This document shows, one piece after another, positions 23,211-33,019 of a stretch of 64,000 bases of DNA. The notes beneath the pieces were generated by a model. The model did no database searches. It had not been told where the DNA came from and saw only the letters and a program-made list of their open reading frames with translations. The translations under genes and the position numbers were made by a program. Every line of letters starts with the position of its first letter. Within the stretch, counting starts at the first letter, position 1. Source of the stretch: Extensimonas perlucida (GTDB taxonomy: Bacteria > Pseudomonadota > Gammaproteobacteria > Burkholderiales > Burkholderiaceae_C); contig NZ_VMYE01000007.1 of NCBI RefSeq assembly GCF_007655255.1, positions 62,001 to 126,000 of the forward strand. Reading direction: 5' to 3'.

Positions 23211-24098
23211 GAGAAAGACCTCGGAGTCGAAAAACAATCAGGATGGAGTCAAATGTGAAGGCGCGTGCGGCACAAACAAGGAGATCATCGACAGTCGCGA
23301 AAAGCCTGGCGCAGCGAAAACGATGCGCCGCAGGCGATCCAAGTTGACTTGTACGAGTCCAAACAAAGCACGCACCCCAAGCTCGATGTAGCAAGCGCTG
23401 CATTTTTTGCGAAAGTCACTACCGTGTTTGCCGCAACCCACGCCTTGGGCGCAGGCAGCAAAATGGAGGTCGGCAAAAAAATGCCGCCGTGCCGCATTTG
23501 CAGCCAACGATTCCAAAGCAGAGCACGCCGCTAGCGCAGCGGCAGGGCTTCAAACCACGGGTGAGGGCAAGATGTCAGGGCGAACATTTGGTGTGCAGTC
23601 CTTGCGATAAGTGGGCCGCCGGTGGCTGTGCCGTGCATGTCGCGCTTTGTATCCTCGCTGGGATGACATGGGGGTGCGCGCTGGCCTGGCTCGGAGGTGC
23701 TGCTGTCGCTCTTGCCGACGTAACCTCATATTATAGCTGACGCAGCATTTTCAACCCAGGTTTTCGTGCAGGTTTTAAGTCCGCATGGGACGTCCGAAGA
23801 GGTTGCCTTTACTTTCAGGCGCCCTGACGCGGTGGGGGCCGAAGAAACAGGAAGGGCAATGAAAACCAATGCTTGGCACACAGCCATGCGCACGCCATGC
23901 CTTGTTGTAGCGATAGCGCAACATATCGGGCGGAAGCTGCTTTTGTGCCTGTTGCCAGGGCTTTCATGGCAGCACCAGGGTGGTGACGTATGGCACAATG
24001 AGTGCAGCGTTTTGGTGGTGCCCATCAAGGACGTTCCATAGTTCCTATTTCCTATATCTCGCAGCGCGGCTGCGGTTTTTTCCCTAAAGAGGAGAATC
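23211..24098. other. 888-bp intergenic region between divergent rpoD and ompA-like gene
   Basis: No frame in this stretch looks coding. It must hold the rpoD promoter on one side and the ompA-like promoter on the other. Seen: a TATTAT in CCTCATATTATAGC near 23728, a TGGCAC-N5-GTGCA at 23991-24006 that resembles a sigma-54 element with one mismatch, and a 45-bp segment at 23475-23519 resembling one at 52073-52118. The last 60 bp before ompA contain a GCAGC/GCTGC hairpin. Confidence 0.5.
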
Positions 24099-24734
24099 AT
24101 GAAGAAACTGAACAAAGTAGCAATACTGTTTGCCTCTGCAGCGCTGGCAACCGCCGTAAGCGCTCAATCCTCAGACAACTGGAAGAACGGCACGGGCGAG
24201 TTGGTGTGGAAGAACGGCACGAACGAGTTGTGCTGGCGTGATGCCAACTGGACGCCAGCGACGGCAGACGCTCGGTGCGATGGCGCCCTGAAGCCCAAGG
24301 CGGCTGTGGCTGCAGCGCCTGCAGCAGCGCCTGCCGCTGCCCCGGCACCTGCTCCCGCGCCTGCTCCGGTGGCGGCTTCCAAGGTCACTTACGCAGCCGA
24401 CGCATTCTTTGACTTCGACAAGGCCGTTCTGAAGCCCGAAGGCAAGGCCAAGCTCGACGATCTGGTTTCCAAGATCAAAGATATTAACCTCGAGGTGGTC
24501 ATCGCCGTGGGGCACACCGACTGGACGGGGCCGGACGCGTACAACCAAAAGCTCTCGGTGCGCCGTGCTGAGGCTGTCAAGGCTTATCTGGTTTCCAAGG
24601 GTGTTGACAAGAGCCGCATCTACACCGAAGGCAAGGGTGAGAAGCAGCCTATCGCCGACAACCGTACCAAGGAAGGCCGCGCCAAGAACCGTCGCGTGGA
24701 AATCGAAGTGGTGGGTACCCGCGCCGCTCAGTGA
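24099..24734 (+). CDS. OmpA family protein
   Basis: 211 residues. Seen: signal peptide (cleavage near SAQ, residue 23), a short domain with two GELVWKNGT-like repeats and two Cys (CWRD and RCDG), an Ala/Pro hinge (about residues 65-92), and a C-terminal OmpA/MotB-like peptidoglycan-binding domain with FFDFDKAVLKPEGKAKLD, NQKLSVRRAEAVKAYLV and KNRRVEIEV. Such proteins anchor the outer membrane to peptidoglycan; there is no eight-stranded barrel here, so it is periplasmic or lipid-free outer-membrane associated. GAGGAG stands 6 bp before the ATG, indicating strong expression. A terminator follows. Confidence 0.92.
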   Translation: MKKLNKVAILFASAALATAVSAQSSDNWKNGTGELVWKNGTNELCWRDANWTPATADARCDGALKPKAAVAAAPAAAPAAAPAPAPAPAPVAASKVTYAADAFFDFDKAVLKPEGKAKLDDLVSKIKDINLEVVIAVGHTDWTGPDAYNQKLSVRRAEAVKAYLVSKGVDKSRIYTEGKGEKQPIADNRTKEGRAKNRRVEIEVVGTRAAQ

Positions 24735-24753
24735 GCGTTTTTCGATAGCCTCA

Positions 24754-24783
24754 TAAAAAAGCCCCTGACAAGGGGCTTTTTTA
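24754..24783. terminator. intrinsic terminator between ompA-like and isomerase genes
   Basis: Stem AAAAAGCCCC / GGGGCTTTTTT with a TGACA loop; A and T runs on both sides let it serve both convergent genes. Confidence 0.9.
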
Positions 24784-24854
24784 CGTCTATAAAGCTATCG
24801 AATTTTTATGATCCAAGGGATGCAGTGGAGATGCACCCCCTGGATATGAAATTT

Positions 24855-25640
24855 TTATTCGACCTTGGCTTTGGCGCGCAATTCCTCCTGGAATTTGGCC
24901 AGTTTTTGTTGCTGTAGCTGCTGTGCGATCTGGGGCTTGATGTCTTCGAGCTTGGGCAACTGGGCTTCGCGCACGTCGTCGAGGCGGATCACATGCCAGC
25001 CAAACTGCGTCTTCACGGGGGTTTCGGTCATCTTGCCTTTGTTCAGCTTGACCAGCGCTTCGGTGAATTCACCCACATAGCTTGACGGATTGGCCCAATC
25101 CAGACTGCCACCGCGAGCGGCCGACCCTGGGTCCTTGGACTGCTTTTTCGCGATGTCCTCGAACTTGGCCCCTTTTTTGATCGCTGCGATGATGGCCTTC
25201 GCGTCCGTTTCCTTTTCCACGAGGATGTGGCTGGCCTTGTATTCCTTGCCGGTATTCGCAGCCACGAATTTGTCGTATTCGGCCTTGATTTCGGCGTCGG
25301 TTACCGGGTTCTTCTTCTGGTAATCGGCAAACAATTCACGAATCAGGATGGACTGCCGTGCCAAGTCCATTTGCGTCTTGAAGTCCTGCGAGGCATCTAG
25401 GCCGCGTTTCTGCGCTTCCTGCATGAAGATCTCGCGCGCAATGACTTCTTCTTTGATCTGGTTTTCGAGCTCGGGCGTGATGGGACGGCCAGCGCGCTCG
25501 ATTTGCTGCTTGAATACCTCCACGCGCTCCTTGGGCACGGGCTTGCCATTGACGATGGCAATGTTTTGCGCAGAAACGGGGAACACCGCGGTGCCGAGCA
25601 CGACAGCGGCCACGAGGCCAGACAGGAGATTTTTCTTCAT
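24855..25640 (-). CDS. parvulin-type peptidyl-prolyl cis-trans isomerase, exported
   Basis: 261 residues from the ATG at 25640. Seen: signal peptide MKKNLLSGLVAAVVLGTAVF with cleavage after VSA, an N-terminal SurA-like helical chaperone part (about 25-125), and a parvulin domain with YKASHILVEKE, GSAARGGSLDWANPS, FTEALVKLNKG and FGWHVIRLDD. It folds proline-containing exported proteins in the periplasm. A Lys/Gln-rich helix closes the protein. It is the last gene of the minus-strand run that begins at selO. Confidence 0.93.
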   Translation of the reverse strand: MKKNLLSGLVAAVVLGTAVFPVSAQNIAIVNGKPVPKERVEVFKQQIERAGRPITPELENQIKEEVIAREIFMQEAQKRGLDASQDFKTQMDLARQSILIRELFADYQKKNPVTDAEIKAEYDKFVAANTGKEYKASHILVEKETDAKAIIAAIKKGAKFEDIAKKQSKDPGSAARGGSLDWANPSSYVGEFTEALVKLNKGKMTETPVKTQFGWHVIRLDDVREAQLPKLEDIKPQIAQQLQQQKLAKFQEELRAKAKVE

Positions 25641-25716
25641 GGGATATCCAAAAATGATAGGCACGCTGGCAATACGCCAGCAAAAAAACGCCAAAAACGT
25701 CCAAACAAGCGAAAGA

Positions 25717-25986
25717 TCAAAGAATCTCTATGGCCAGGGCGTGCAGACCCTGCGCTATGAAATCCTGCAGCGCATCATACACAAGCCGGTGCTGCGCCAC
25801 GCGGCTTTTTCCGGCGAAGATGGGCGCTGCAATGCGCACGCGAAAGTGTGTCCCCCTGCCGCTGGCGTTTGCGCCGGCATGGCCTGCATGAGCGGCGCTC
25901 TCGTCGATCACTTCGAGCTCGGTTGGCTGAAGCCGGCTGCGCAGACGTTCGGCCAAGGCTTGTGCCGTGGGGACTATGGTGTGCAT
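25717..25986 (-). CDS. bolA: BolA family protein
   Basis: 89 residues from the ATG at 25986; the frame continues upstream but would overlap the previous gene. BolA proteins bind glutaredoxin-bound Fe-S clusters and some act as transcription factors. Seen: LAERLRSRLQPTELEVIDES, GTHFRVRIAAPIFAGKSRVA and HRLVYDALQDFI with the conserved His residues. It starts 8 bp after yciB; yciB-bolA neighbours are frequent in proteobacteria. Confidence 0.9.
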   Translation of the reverse strand: MHTIVPTAQALAERLRSRLQPTELEVIDESAAHAGHAGANASGRGTHFRVRIAAPIFAGKSRVAQHRLVYDALQDFIAQGLHALAIEIL

Positions 25987-25993
25987 CGTGCGC

Positions 25994-26548
25994 TCATACC
26001 TTTGGGCCCTCAGTGCCCGTGGGCTCTTTGACAAAACGGCTCAGATAGACGGCCTGGCCGAGTGCGAACAGGAACATCAGCCCCAACCCGCCAAAGAGCT
26101 TGAAGTTGACCCAGATGCTGGTATCGAAGTGGTAGGCGACCCAGAGGTTCAGTGCCCCCATGCAGCCAAAAAATGCGGCCCAGGCCCAGTTCATGGTGCG
26201 CCACACCGGGGCGGGCAACTCCAGCTGGCTGCCTAGCAGCCACTGCAGCAGATTTTTGCGAAAAAGAATCTGCCCGAGCAGCAGCGCACCACCCATGAAC
26301 CAGTAGAGCGCGGTGGGCTTCCACTTGATGAAGGCTTCGTTGTGGGCGAGCAGCGTGGCGCCGCCGAACAGCACGATGATGCCCAGATTGACCCATTGCA
26401 TGGGCTCGATCTTGCCGTGGCGCCAGCGCAGGTAGGCGATTTGCAGCACGGTCGCGGCGATGGCAACGGATGTGGCCGTGAAAATGCCCCAGAGCTTGAA
26501 CGCGCCGAAGAACAGGAAGATGGGAAAGAAGTCGATCAAAAGTTTCAT
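25994..26548 (-). CDS. yciB: inner membrane septation protein A (YciB/IspZ)
   Basis: 184 residues. Membrane protein linked to cell envelope and division in enterobacteria. Seen: MKLLIDFFPIFLFFGAFKLW at the start and five hydrophobic segments, with the family pattern FGGATLLAHNEAFIKWKPTA and NLWVAYHFDTSIWVNFKLFG. Length is normal. It lies between msrB and bolA on the same strand with 33-bp and 7-bp gaps. Confidence 0.94.
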   Translation of the reverse strand: MKLLIDFFPIFLFFGAFKLWGIFTATSVAIAATVLQIAYLRWRHGKIEPMQWVNLGIIVLFGGATLLAHNEAFIKWKPTALYWFMGGALLLGQILFRKNLLQWLLGSQLELPAPVWRTMNWAWAAFFGCMGALNLWVAYHFDTSIWVNFKLFGGLGLMFLFALGQAVYLSRFVKEPTGTEGPKV

Positions 26549-26581
26549 GGTGCCCACGGCGTTTGGCCGTGTAATTTTCGC

Positions 26582-27019
26582 TCAGGTATTGTCGGATTCT
26601 TTCCGGGAGGCGTTATCGGCGTCGAAGTCGAGCGCGGCCGAGTTCATGCAGTAGCGCAGCCCGGTTGGTGCGGGGCCGTCTTCGAACACATGGCCCAAAT
26701 GGGCACCGCATTGTGCACACAAGGTCTCGGTGCGCGCCATGCCGTGGCTGTAGTCGGTGCGCTCCACGATGGCGCCGGGGACGGCTTGCCAAAAGCTCGG
26801 CCAGCCGCAGCCGGCGTCGAATTTGGTGGCAGAGTCGAACAATGTGGCGCCGCAGCAGATGCAGTGGTAGCTGCCATCGGCCCAATGCGCCTCGTATTTG
26901 CCCGTGAACGGGCGTTCGGTGGCGGCATGGCGTGTGACTTGAAAGGCGACGGGTTCGGCGCCTTTTTGCGCGAGCAGCGCGCGCCACTCGGCCTCGGTTT
27001 TCTGGATCGGGAAGGTCAT
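26582..27019 (-). CDS. msrB: peptide-methionine (R)-S-oxide reductase
   Basis: 145 residues. Repairs methionine-R-sulfoxide in proteins. Seen: [20 protein letters not shown], two zinc Cys pairs (CICCG and CAQCG), [16 protein letters not shown], and the catalytic segment [11 protein letters not shown]. Its ATG overlaps the selO stop by 4 bp (ATGA), so translation is coupled to selO. Confidence 0.96.
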   Translation of the reverse strand: MTFPIQKTEAEWRALLAQKGAEPVAFQVTRHAATERPFTGKYEAHWADGSYHCICCGATLFDSATKFDAGCGWPSFWQAVPGAIVERTDYSHGMARTETLCAQCGAHLGHVFEDGPAPTGLRYCMNSAALDFDADNASRKESDNT

Positions 27020-28548
27020 GAGGAGCAGCTGACGGTAATGGAGGCGGCCCAGTCGGGCGGAAAGTCGGCCCAGGCTTCGTGGCCCGGGTACTCGGCGAAG
27101 GGATTTTCGAGCAGCGTCTGCAGGGTTTGCAAGGGGGTGAAGTCGCCCTGCTGCGCCGCGCGGATGACTTGCTCCGCCAGGTGATTGCGCAGCACGAACT
27201 TGGGGTTTGTTTTGAGCATCAAATCGGCCGCTTGTGCTTGATCCACCTTCGTTAGCAGCTCTTTGTATGAGAGCAGCCAACGCTCCCAGCCGCTGCGCTC
27301 GGCAAACAAGGCGCTTACGGGTGCGAAGTCGCCGCTTGCGACGGCGTGCGACAGACGCCGCCAGAAGATGGGGTAATCGACGCGCTGGGCCGCGAGCAGC
27401 TGCAGCAGCTGGCCGACCAGCGCGGCCAAGGCGGAGCCGTCCTGCAGCCCGCCGTGTGCGACGCCAAGCCCCAGCTTGTCCGCCATGCGACGCAGGAATT
27501 CGCGCGTGAACGCGGGCTGAAAGCTCTGCAGCGCGGCCACGGCCTGGCCTTCATCTGCGAGCAGCGGCAGCAGGGCCTGCGCGAGACAGCCCAGATTCCA
27601 GTGGGCGATGGCCGGTTGGCGGTGGAACGCATAGCGGCCTGCGGTGTCACTGTGGTTGCAGACGTGGCCGGGGTCGAAGCGGTCGAGGAACTGAAACGGC
27701 CCATAGTCCAGCGTCAGGCCCAGGATGCTCATGTTGTCGGTGTTCATGACGCCATGGCAAAAACCCACCGCCTGCCACTGCGCAAGCAGCGTCGCGGTGC
27801 GCTCGCTCACGGCACGCAGCAACGCCGCGTAAGTCTGCGCGGGTGTGTGCGTGGGCGCGTGGCACTGCGGGTAGTAGCGTGCGATCACGTGGTCGGCGAG
27901 GGCGTGCAAGGATTCGTAACGATCTTGCTGCAGTCCTTGGGCATAGAAATGCTCGAAGTGCCCGAAGCGCACGAAGCTCGGCGCCACGCGCGTGAGTACG
28001 GCGGCGGTTTCCAGCGTTTCGCGGTGCACGGGGGCGGGCGAGCCTGTCAGGCACAAGGCGCGCGTGGTCGGAATGCCAAGGCCGTGCATGGCCTCGCTGC
28101 ACAAGAATTCGCGAATGCTCGAGCGCAGCACGGCGCGGCCGTCACCCATGCGCGAGTAGGGCGTGCGCCCCGCGCCCTTGAGCTGCACTTCGAGCCCCTG
28201 CGCGCTTTCGCCGAGCAGCAGGGCGCGCCCATCACCGAGCTGCCCGGCCCAGACGCCGAACTGGTGTCCGCTGTACACCGTGGCGAGCGCGGGCATTGCC
28301 GCAGGCGCCCGGTTGCCGCTCAACATCTGCAGCGCGGTGTCGTCGCGCCAGGTTGCGGCGTCCAGACCCAGCAGCTGCGCGACCTGGGCGCTGGAGGCTA
28401 CCCAATAAGGCGCTGGCAGCGGGGTAGGTGCCTGTGCGGCATAAAAGCCCGATCCAAGTGCGGCGAAGCCAGGCGCGCGCAGCGCGATCGGGTCGGTTTG
28501 CGCACCAGCCTGCGCGCAGGCCTGGGGATTGACGGGGGTGGCATACAT
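27016..28548 (-). CDS. selO: protein adenylyltransferase SelO (YdiU family)
   Basis: 510 residues. SelO is a pseudokinase-fold enzyme that transfers AMP from ATP to proteins in response to oxidative stress. Seen: [78 protein letters not shown] and [11 protein letters not shown]. The C-terminus ends in Cys-Ser-Ser; the Cys occupies the position of selenocysteine in animal homologues. Coupled with msrB, which also deals with oxidised proteins. A region at about 27208-27260 resembles the interspersed repeat but encodes the conserved NPKFVLRN neighbourhood, so I do not count it. Confidence 0.94.
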   Translation of the reverse strand: MYATPVNPQACAQAGAQTDPIALRAPGFAALGSGFYAAQAPTPLPAPYWVASSAQVAQLLGLDAATWRDDTALQMLSGNRAPAAMPALATVYSGHQFGVWAGQLGDGRALLLGESAQGLEVQLKGAGRTPYSRMGDGRAVLRSSIREFLCSEAMHGLGIPTTRALCLTGSPAPVHRETLETAAVLTRVAPSFVRFGHFEHFYAQGLQQDRYESLHALADHVIARYYPQCHAPTHTPAQTYAALLRAVSERTATLLAQWQAVGFCHGVMNTDNMSILGLTLDYGPFQFLDRFDPGHVCNHSDTAGRYAFHRQPAIAHWNLGCLAQALLPLLADEGQAVAALQSFQPAFTREFLRRMADKLGLGVAHGGLQDGSALAALVGQLLQLLAAQRVDYPIFWRRLSHAVASGDFAPVSALFAERSGWERWLLSYKELLTKVDQAQAADLMLKTNPKFVLRNHLAEQVIRAAQQGDFTPLQTLQTLLENPFAEYPGHEAWADFPPDWAASITVSCSS

Positions 28549-28635
28549 GGCGTGGATTGTGGCGCAGCTGCCATGCCCATGCTGTCTGTTGGGCTGGGCG
28601 AGAAAGAAGGCCCAGAATCCTTGCGAAGCTCGGTA

Positions 28636-29682
28636 TCAGAACAATTCGACGTCGTCGTGCGCGACCTTGGGCTGCAGCAGACCTTGCGCGATGAGATCAT
28701 CGTAGTAGCAGACCTGGTTGCGCCCGTGTTCCTTGGCGTAATAGAGCGCTTGGTCGGCCAGGCCCAGCACCTCGACGGGCGCGCCTTTGTCAGCGCCGAC
28801 GAAGCCTATGCTCACGGTGATGTGGCCCACCTGGGGGAAGCTGTGATCCTGCACCGCGCCGCGAAAGCGCTCTAGCACCTTGCGCGCCGTGGGGAGTGTG
28901 GCCGAGCGCAGCAGCACGACGAATTCCTCGCCGCCGAAGCGGAAAATCCGGTCTTCGCTGCGAAAGGACTTGCGCAGCAGGTTGGCGACGAGGATCAGCA
29001 CCTCGTCGCCGAACAGGTGGCCGAAGCGGTCGTTGATCTGCTTGAAGTGGTCGATATCGACGAGCGCGAGCCATTGCTGCAAGGGTTCGGTTTCGTCCTC
29101 GTCGGGCAATGCGGAACACAGGGGCGTCAGGCCGGAGTCGCCCGACAACTGCGGCGCGGTGAGTTGGGAAAACTGCTCGTCGAAGGTCTTGCGGTTGAGC
29201 AGGCCCGTGAGGGCGTCGCGCTCGCTGTATTCGAGCAGGCTTTGGTAGTTTTTGTAGACCTGAAAAATGCCCTTGATGACGTCGAGGCTGTGCGCGGAAA
29301 AAGGGCGTGAGCGCGTGATCTCGAGGCAGGTGCTGACCTTGTCTTGCATCCACACCGGCAGCCAGAGCGTGTGCGCGCCGCGATGCAGCGAGGCCATGGC
29401 GCTGTCGCGGTGGTTCGCAATGCAGTCGTTGAGCGCAGGGTAGTGCGCCAGCGGCTCGCGCCGCGGGTCGGTGCTGGCTTGGCTGCGGGTCGAGACGAGT
29501 TTGCCGTTTGCCAGCCAGGTGCGCGGGCGCAGGCTGGGCACGCCGGCGTCGTTGAAAATTTCGAGTGCGCGCACGTCGCTGACGCTGCTGAGCTTCTGCA
29601 AGGTGGAGAGCACCGAGACTTCCAGCCGCACGTGATCGCGGTGCGCAGTCATGTCGGCGAGGTTTTGCAGAATCGGTTTCAT
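28636..29682 (-). CDS. diguanylate cyclase, cytoplasmic
   Basis: 348 residues, no membrane span. The N-terminal half (about 1-150) looks like a GAF-type sensor but is not clearly assignable. The GGDEF domain has DALTGLLNRKTFDEQF, LVDIDHFKQINDRFGHLFGD and an intact FRFGGEEFVVLL active site; five residues before it stands RSED, the RxxD product-inhibition site. It should make cyclic di-GMP and be feedback-inhibited. It begins 15 bp after trmB on the same strand. Confidence 0.92.
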   Translation of the reverse strand: MKPILQNLADMTAHRDHVRLEVSVLSTLQKLSSVSDVRALEIFNDAGVPSLRPRTWLANGKLVSTRSQASTDPRREPLAHYPALNDCIANHRDSAMASLHRGAHTLWLPVWMQDKVSTCLEITRSRPFSAHSLDVIKGIFQVYKNYQSLLEYSERDALTGLLNRKTFDEQFSQLTAPQLSGDSGLTPLCSALPDEDETEPLQQWLALVDIDHFKQINDRFGHLFGDEVLILVANLLRKSFRSEDRIFRFGGEEFVVLLRSATLPTARKVLERFRGAVQDHSFPQVGHITVSIGFVGADKGAPVEVLGLADQALYYAKEHGRNQVCYYDDLIAQGLLQPKVAHDDVELF

Positions 29683-29697
29683 GGTTGGCTGGAGCTC

Positions 29698-30459
29698 TCA
29701 ATGGCGGCGCACGAAGACCAGGTCCCACACGCCGTGCCCGAGCCGCAGGCCGCGGTTTTCGAATTTTGTCAAGGGGCGGTAGGCAGGTTTGGGCGCGTAA
29801 TCTGGGGCGGTGTTTTGCAACAGAGGCTCGGCGCTTAGAACGTCTAACATCTGTTCGGCGTACGGCTGCCAGTCGGTGGCGCAGTGCAGGTAGCCGCCGG
29901 GCGCGAGGCGCTGCGCGAGCTTGGCGACGAGGGGGGGCTGGATCAGGCGGCGTTTGTGGTGGCGCTTTTTGTGCCAGGGGTCGGGGAAAAAGATGTGCAC
30001 ACCGGCGAGCGAAGCGGGCGCGAGCATGTGCTCCAGCACCTCGACGGCGTCGTGCTGCACGATGCGGATGTTGGTGAGGCCCTGTTCGCCTATGCGCTTG
30101 AGCAATGCGCCTACGCCGGGCTCATGCACCTCGCAGCACAGAAAATCGTCCTCGGGACGCAGACGTGCGATGTGCGCCGTGGCCTCACCCATGCCGAAGC
30201 CGATCTCGAGCACCAGCGGCGCCTTGCGGCCGAACACGGCTTCTACATCCAGCGGCGCAGGCGCGTAGGGCACGATGAAGCGCTGGCCCCACTCGGCCAA
30301 GGCCTTGGCCTGGCCCGTCGTGGTGCGGCCTGCGCGGCGCACGTAGCTTTTGATGGCTTTGGGATGCGGCACGTCTGCCGGGGCGCCGCCGGCGAGGGGG
30401 GCTTCGCTGTCAGGAAAAGTATCAGAGCGAAGGTGAAGGAAAGGGCTTGGCGTGCTCAC
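29698..30459 (-). CDS. trmB: tRNA (guanine-N7-)-methyltransferase
   Basis: 253 residues. Makes m7G46 in tRNA using S-adenosylmethionine. Seen: [15 protein letters not shown] (SAM loop), [34 protein letters not shown] (substrate segment), [13 protein letters not shown] and [17 protein letters not shown]. The 5' end overlaps the 3' end of gluQ by 38 bp. Confidence 0.95.
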   Translation of the reverse strand: MSTPSPFLHLRSDTFPDSEAPLAGGAPADVPHPKAIKSYVRRAGRTTTGQAKALAEWGQRFIVPYAPAPLDVEAVFGRKAPLVLEIGFGMGEATAHIARLRPEDDFLCCEVHEPGVGALLKRIGEQGLTNIRIVQHDAVEVLEHMLAPASLAGVHIFFPDPWHKKRHHKRRLIQPPLVAKLAQRLAPGGYLHCATDWQPYAEQMLDVLSAEPLLQNTAPDYAPKPAYRPLTKFENRGLRLGHGVWDLVFVRRH

Positions 30460-31483
30460 GGGGGCGATTGTAGTTTTTATGTAACCAAGCTTGCCCCCAC
30501 CAAGCCAAAGCCTCGGGAATGGAGCGCTGGGGGGGCGTGGGCGGGGCCGGCAAGCCTAGCACATGCGCAGCCGCGCTGAGCGCGCGTAAGGGGTCGCGCA
30601 GGTCGAGCGGCGCGGCGCCGTTTTGCTTGGAGAGCTTTTCGCCGTTCGCAGCGCAGACTAGCGGCGTGTGCAGATAGTGCGGCGTGGGCAGCCCGAGGGC
30701 GTTTTGCAGCAGGATCTGGCGCGGCGTGTTGTCGGTAAGGTCTTCGCCGCGCACCACGTGCGTGATGCCTTGCGCCGCGTCATCGACGACCACGGCGAGC
30801 TGGTATGCCCACAGGCCATCGGCGCGGCGCAGCACGAAGTCGCCGACCGCATGCGCGACGTCCTGCACTTGTGCGCCTACTCTGCGGTCATGCCAGTGCA
30901 CCGTGCTGTCTGCAATCGAAAAAAGAGCGCCTTGCGCTTTCTGTATCTGCACTAACGCCTGATTTGGCTTGAAATTGTCGACACGAAAACGCCAAGCCCG
31001 CGCGGGCCGCCCTTGCAGGCCGGCGCGGCAGGTGCCGGGGTAGGGCAGGGTGGCGTGGCGCGCAGGTGCGTGGCCCTGGGCGCACAGCGCGGCGGCAATG
31101 TCTTTGCGCGAGCAGGCGCAGGGATAGGCCTGCCCTTGGGCGATGAGCTGGTCGAGCGCCGCCTGGTACAGCGCACCGCGCTGCGATTGCCATACGGGCG
31201 GCTCGTCGGGCCGCAGGCCGCAGGTGGCGAGCTGATGCAGGATGTGCTCGGCCGCGCCCGGCACGCAGCGCGGCGTATCGACGTCCTCGATGCGCACGAG
31301 CCAGCGCCCGCCACGGCCACCGTGCCAGGCGCGCGCGTCCAGCCAGCTCGCCAGCGCTGCGACGAGCGAGCCCGCGTGCAGCGGCCCCGTGGGCGAGGGC
31401 GCGAAGCGGCCGCGGTAGCCTGGGGGTGCCCCTGCCACAGATGCAAAAGCGCGCGAATGGGCGTCGTCGTGCGGCACTATCAT
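30422..31483 (-). CDS. gluQ: glutamyl-Q tRNA(Asp) synthetase
   Basis: 353 residues from the ATG at 31483; an upstream start would overlap the divergent wrbA-like gene. A shortened glutamyl-tRNA synthetase that puts glutamate on queuosine at position 34 of tRNA-Asp. Seen: [20 protein letters not shown] (HIGH-like as PLHAGS), CPxCxx-type zinc region with [31 protein letters not shown] and KLSKQNGA in the KMSKS place. Residues about 170-190 ([16 protein letters not shown]) come from an interspersed repeat. The anticodon-binding domain is absent, as expected. Confidence 0.93.
   Translation of the reverse strand: MIVPHDDAHSRAFASVAGAPPGYRGRFAPSPTGPLHAGSLVAALASWLDARAWHGGRGGRWLVRIEDVDTPRCVPGAAEHILHQLATCGLRPDEPPVWQSQRGALYQAALDQLIAQGQAYPCACSRKDIAAALCAQGHAPARHATLPYPGTCRAGLQGRPARAWRFRVDNFKPNQALVQIQKAQGALFSIADSTVHWHDRRVGAQVQDVAHAVGDFVLRRADGLWAYQLAVVVDDAAQGITHVVRGEDLTDNTPRQILLQNALGLPTPHYLHTPLVCAANGEKLSKQNGAAPLDLRDPLRALSAAAHVLGLPAPPTPPQRSIPEALAWWGQAWLHKNYNRPREHAKPFPSPSL
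30914..30976 (-). repeat. interspersed palindromic repeat, copy in gluQ
   Basis: Degenerate copy with GAAAAAAGAGCGCCTTGCGC on one side and GATTTGGCTTGAA on the other, read in frame as a Gln/Ala-rich loop of GluQ. Confidence 0.6.
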
Positions 31484-31517
31484 GGAATCCCTGTCATCCT
31501 TTTTGGGAGAGTTTCGC

Positions 31518-32072
31518 ATGCCACAAACGGTCGTCGTTTACCACTCGGGTTATGGACATACGCAGCGGCTCGCGCAAGCCGTGGCCGAAGGGGCTGGCGC
31601 GCAATTGATCGCCATCGACGCCGACGGCAATCTGCCAGAAGGCGGTTGGGAGGCGCTGCAGGCCGCGCAGGCCGTGATTTTCGGCGCGCCCACCTATATG
31701 GGCGGGCCGAGCTGGCAGTTCAAGAAGTTTGCCGATGCGTCGTCCAAGCCCTGGTTCAGCCAGTCCTGGAAGGACAAGCTGTTTGCGGGTTTTACCTGCA
31801 GCGCCAGCGTCAACGGCGACAAGCAGGTCACGCTCGATTATTTCTTTCACCTCGCGATGCAGCACGGTGGTTTGTGGGTAGGGCTCGGGCATTTGCCCTC
31901 CAACGCCAAGGCAGCCACGCGCAACGATGTGAACTGGATCGGCACCTTCAGCGGCGCGGCGGCGCAGGCGCCCGCAGATGCCTCGGCCGGTGAGATGTTT
32001 GCAGGTGACCTTGAAAATGGCCGCATCCTGGGCCAGCGCGTCGCGCGGCTTGCGGCGCGGCTCGGGGTTTGA
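31518..32072 (+). CDS. flavodoxin-fold NAD(P)H:quinone oxidoreductase-like protein
   Basis: 184 residues from the ATG at 31518, preceded by GGGAG. Seen: [20 protein letters not shown], the FMN phosphate loop of the flavodoxin fold; [21 protein letters not shown], the isoalloxazine-binding segment; and [20 protein letters not shown]. This places it in the WrbA/flavodoxin-like FMN reductase group, cytosolic enzymes of oxidative stress defence. It diverges from gluQ with only 34 bp between start codons. Confidence 0.85.
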   Translation: MPQTVVVYHSGYGHTQRLAQAVAEGAGAQLIAIDADGNLPEGGWEALQAAQAVIFGAPTYMGGPSWQFKKFADASSKPWFSQSWKDKLFAGFTCSASVNGDKQVTLDYFFHLAMQHGGLWVGLGHLPSNAKAATRNDVNWIGTFSGAAAQAPADASAGEMFAGDLENGRILGQRVARLAARLGV

Positions 32073-32137
32073 GTAGCGCGGTATTGCGCAGGCACCGCCG
32101 GGCGGTGCCCAGCACGGCCGCACGGCCGCACTTCGCT

Positions 32138-33007
32138 TTACTTTGACGCCGCAGCGCCGGGCAGCGTGGCCTCGATCTTGCCGGCAAGCTGCAGCATGGC
32201 CAGCGCAGCCGGGCAGCCGGGCAGCAGTTGCAGCAGCAATTGGCGGCGCATGATGGCCTCACGCACCGAAGGGTCGGCCGGGATGTCACCCATGTGGATC
32301 AGACGCACCGGCCGGCCCGATTCGGTCTTGACGAAGCGCTCGAGCACCTGCTGCAGCTGGCTCGTGATGGCGCGGCCGTCACCGGGGCGTGCCGTCTGGT
32401 TGATGACCAGGCGCACGTGCAGGCGTTTTTGCTGCGTGCACAGCACCTTGATCGCGGCGTAGGCGTCGGTGAGTGAGGTGGGCTCGGGCGTCGCGACGAG
32501 CAAAACCTCTTGCGCCAGCGACACGGAAAACAACACCACGTCGGAAATGCCCGCGCCCGTGTCCAACAGGATCACGTCGTAGCGCGGGCGAATCGTCTCA
32601 ATGACCTGGATGAACTGGTTGCGTACCTCGGGCGTGAGGCGCGAATACTCGACCATGCCCGAACCCGCGAGCAGCGCGGAAAAGCCGCCCGGCGCTTCGA
32701 CGATGGCCTCGTCGAGTGTGGCCTTGCCGGTAAAAACTTCGTGCAGTGTGACCTTGGGGTGCAGGTTCAGCACCACGTCGAGGTTGGCCAGGCCCAGGTC
32801 GGCGTCGAGCACGAGTACGCGCAGACCGCGGCGCGTGAGCGCGGCAGCCAGGTTGGCCGAAACGAAGGTCTTGCCCACACCACCTTTGCCGCTGGTGATG
32901 GCAACGATATGGGCGCCCGCGCCGCGCACCCTGGATGCGGGTGCGGCAGCAGGCGTAGCAGGGGCCTCTGTGGTCTCTGTGTTCTTTGGGGGCAGCGCGT
33001 CGTTCAT
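32138..33007 (-). CDS. MinD/ParA-family ATPase
   Basis: 289 residues. Seen: a deviant Walker A with two Lys (TSGKGGVGKTFVSANLA), VLDADLGLANLDVVL, the switch DTGAGISDVV and ATPEPTSLTDAYAAIKVL. This fits the FleN/MinD-like subgroup that positions or counts flagella or other polar structures; no flhF or min partners are in the window, so the exact role is open. The N-terminal 30 residues are a Pro/Ala linker, as in FleN-like proteins. Located 12 bp after a diguanylate cyclase gene on the same strand. Confidence 0.88.
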   Translation of the reverse strand: MNDALPPKNTETTEAPATPAAAPASRVRGAGAHIVAITSGKGGVGKTFVSANLAAALTRRGLRVLVLDADLGLANLDVVLNLHPKVTLHEVFTGKATLDEAIVEAPGGFSALLAGSGMVEYSRLTPEVRNQFIQVIETIRPRYDVILLDTGAGISDVVLFSVSLAQEVLLVATPEPTSLTDAYAAIKVLCTQQKRLHVRLVINQTARPGDGRAITSQLQQVLERFVKTESGRPVRLIHMGDIPADPSVREAIMRRQLLLQLLPGCPAALAMLQLAGKIEATLPGAAASK

Positions 33008-33019
33008 CTTGTGCTTTCT

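Noticed and set aside
23991-24006. Firm sigma-54 promoter for the ompA-like gene
   Set aside because: One core mismatch and no activator site seen; such matches occur by chance, so it is only mentioned in the gap description.
27208-27260. Further copy of the interspersed repeat in selO
   Set aside because: Similarity is partial and the encoded residues belong to the conserved NPKFVLRN region of SelO, so it is probably ancestral coding sequence.
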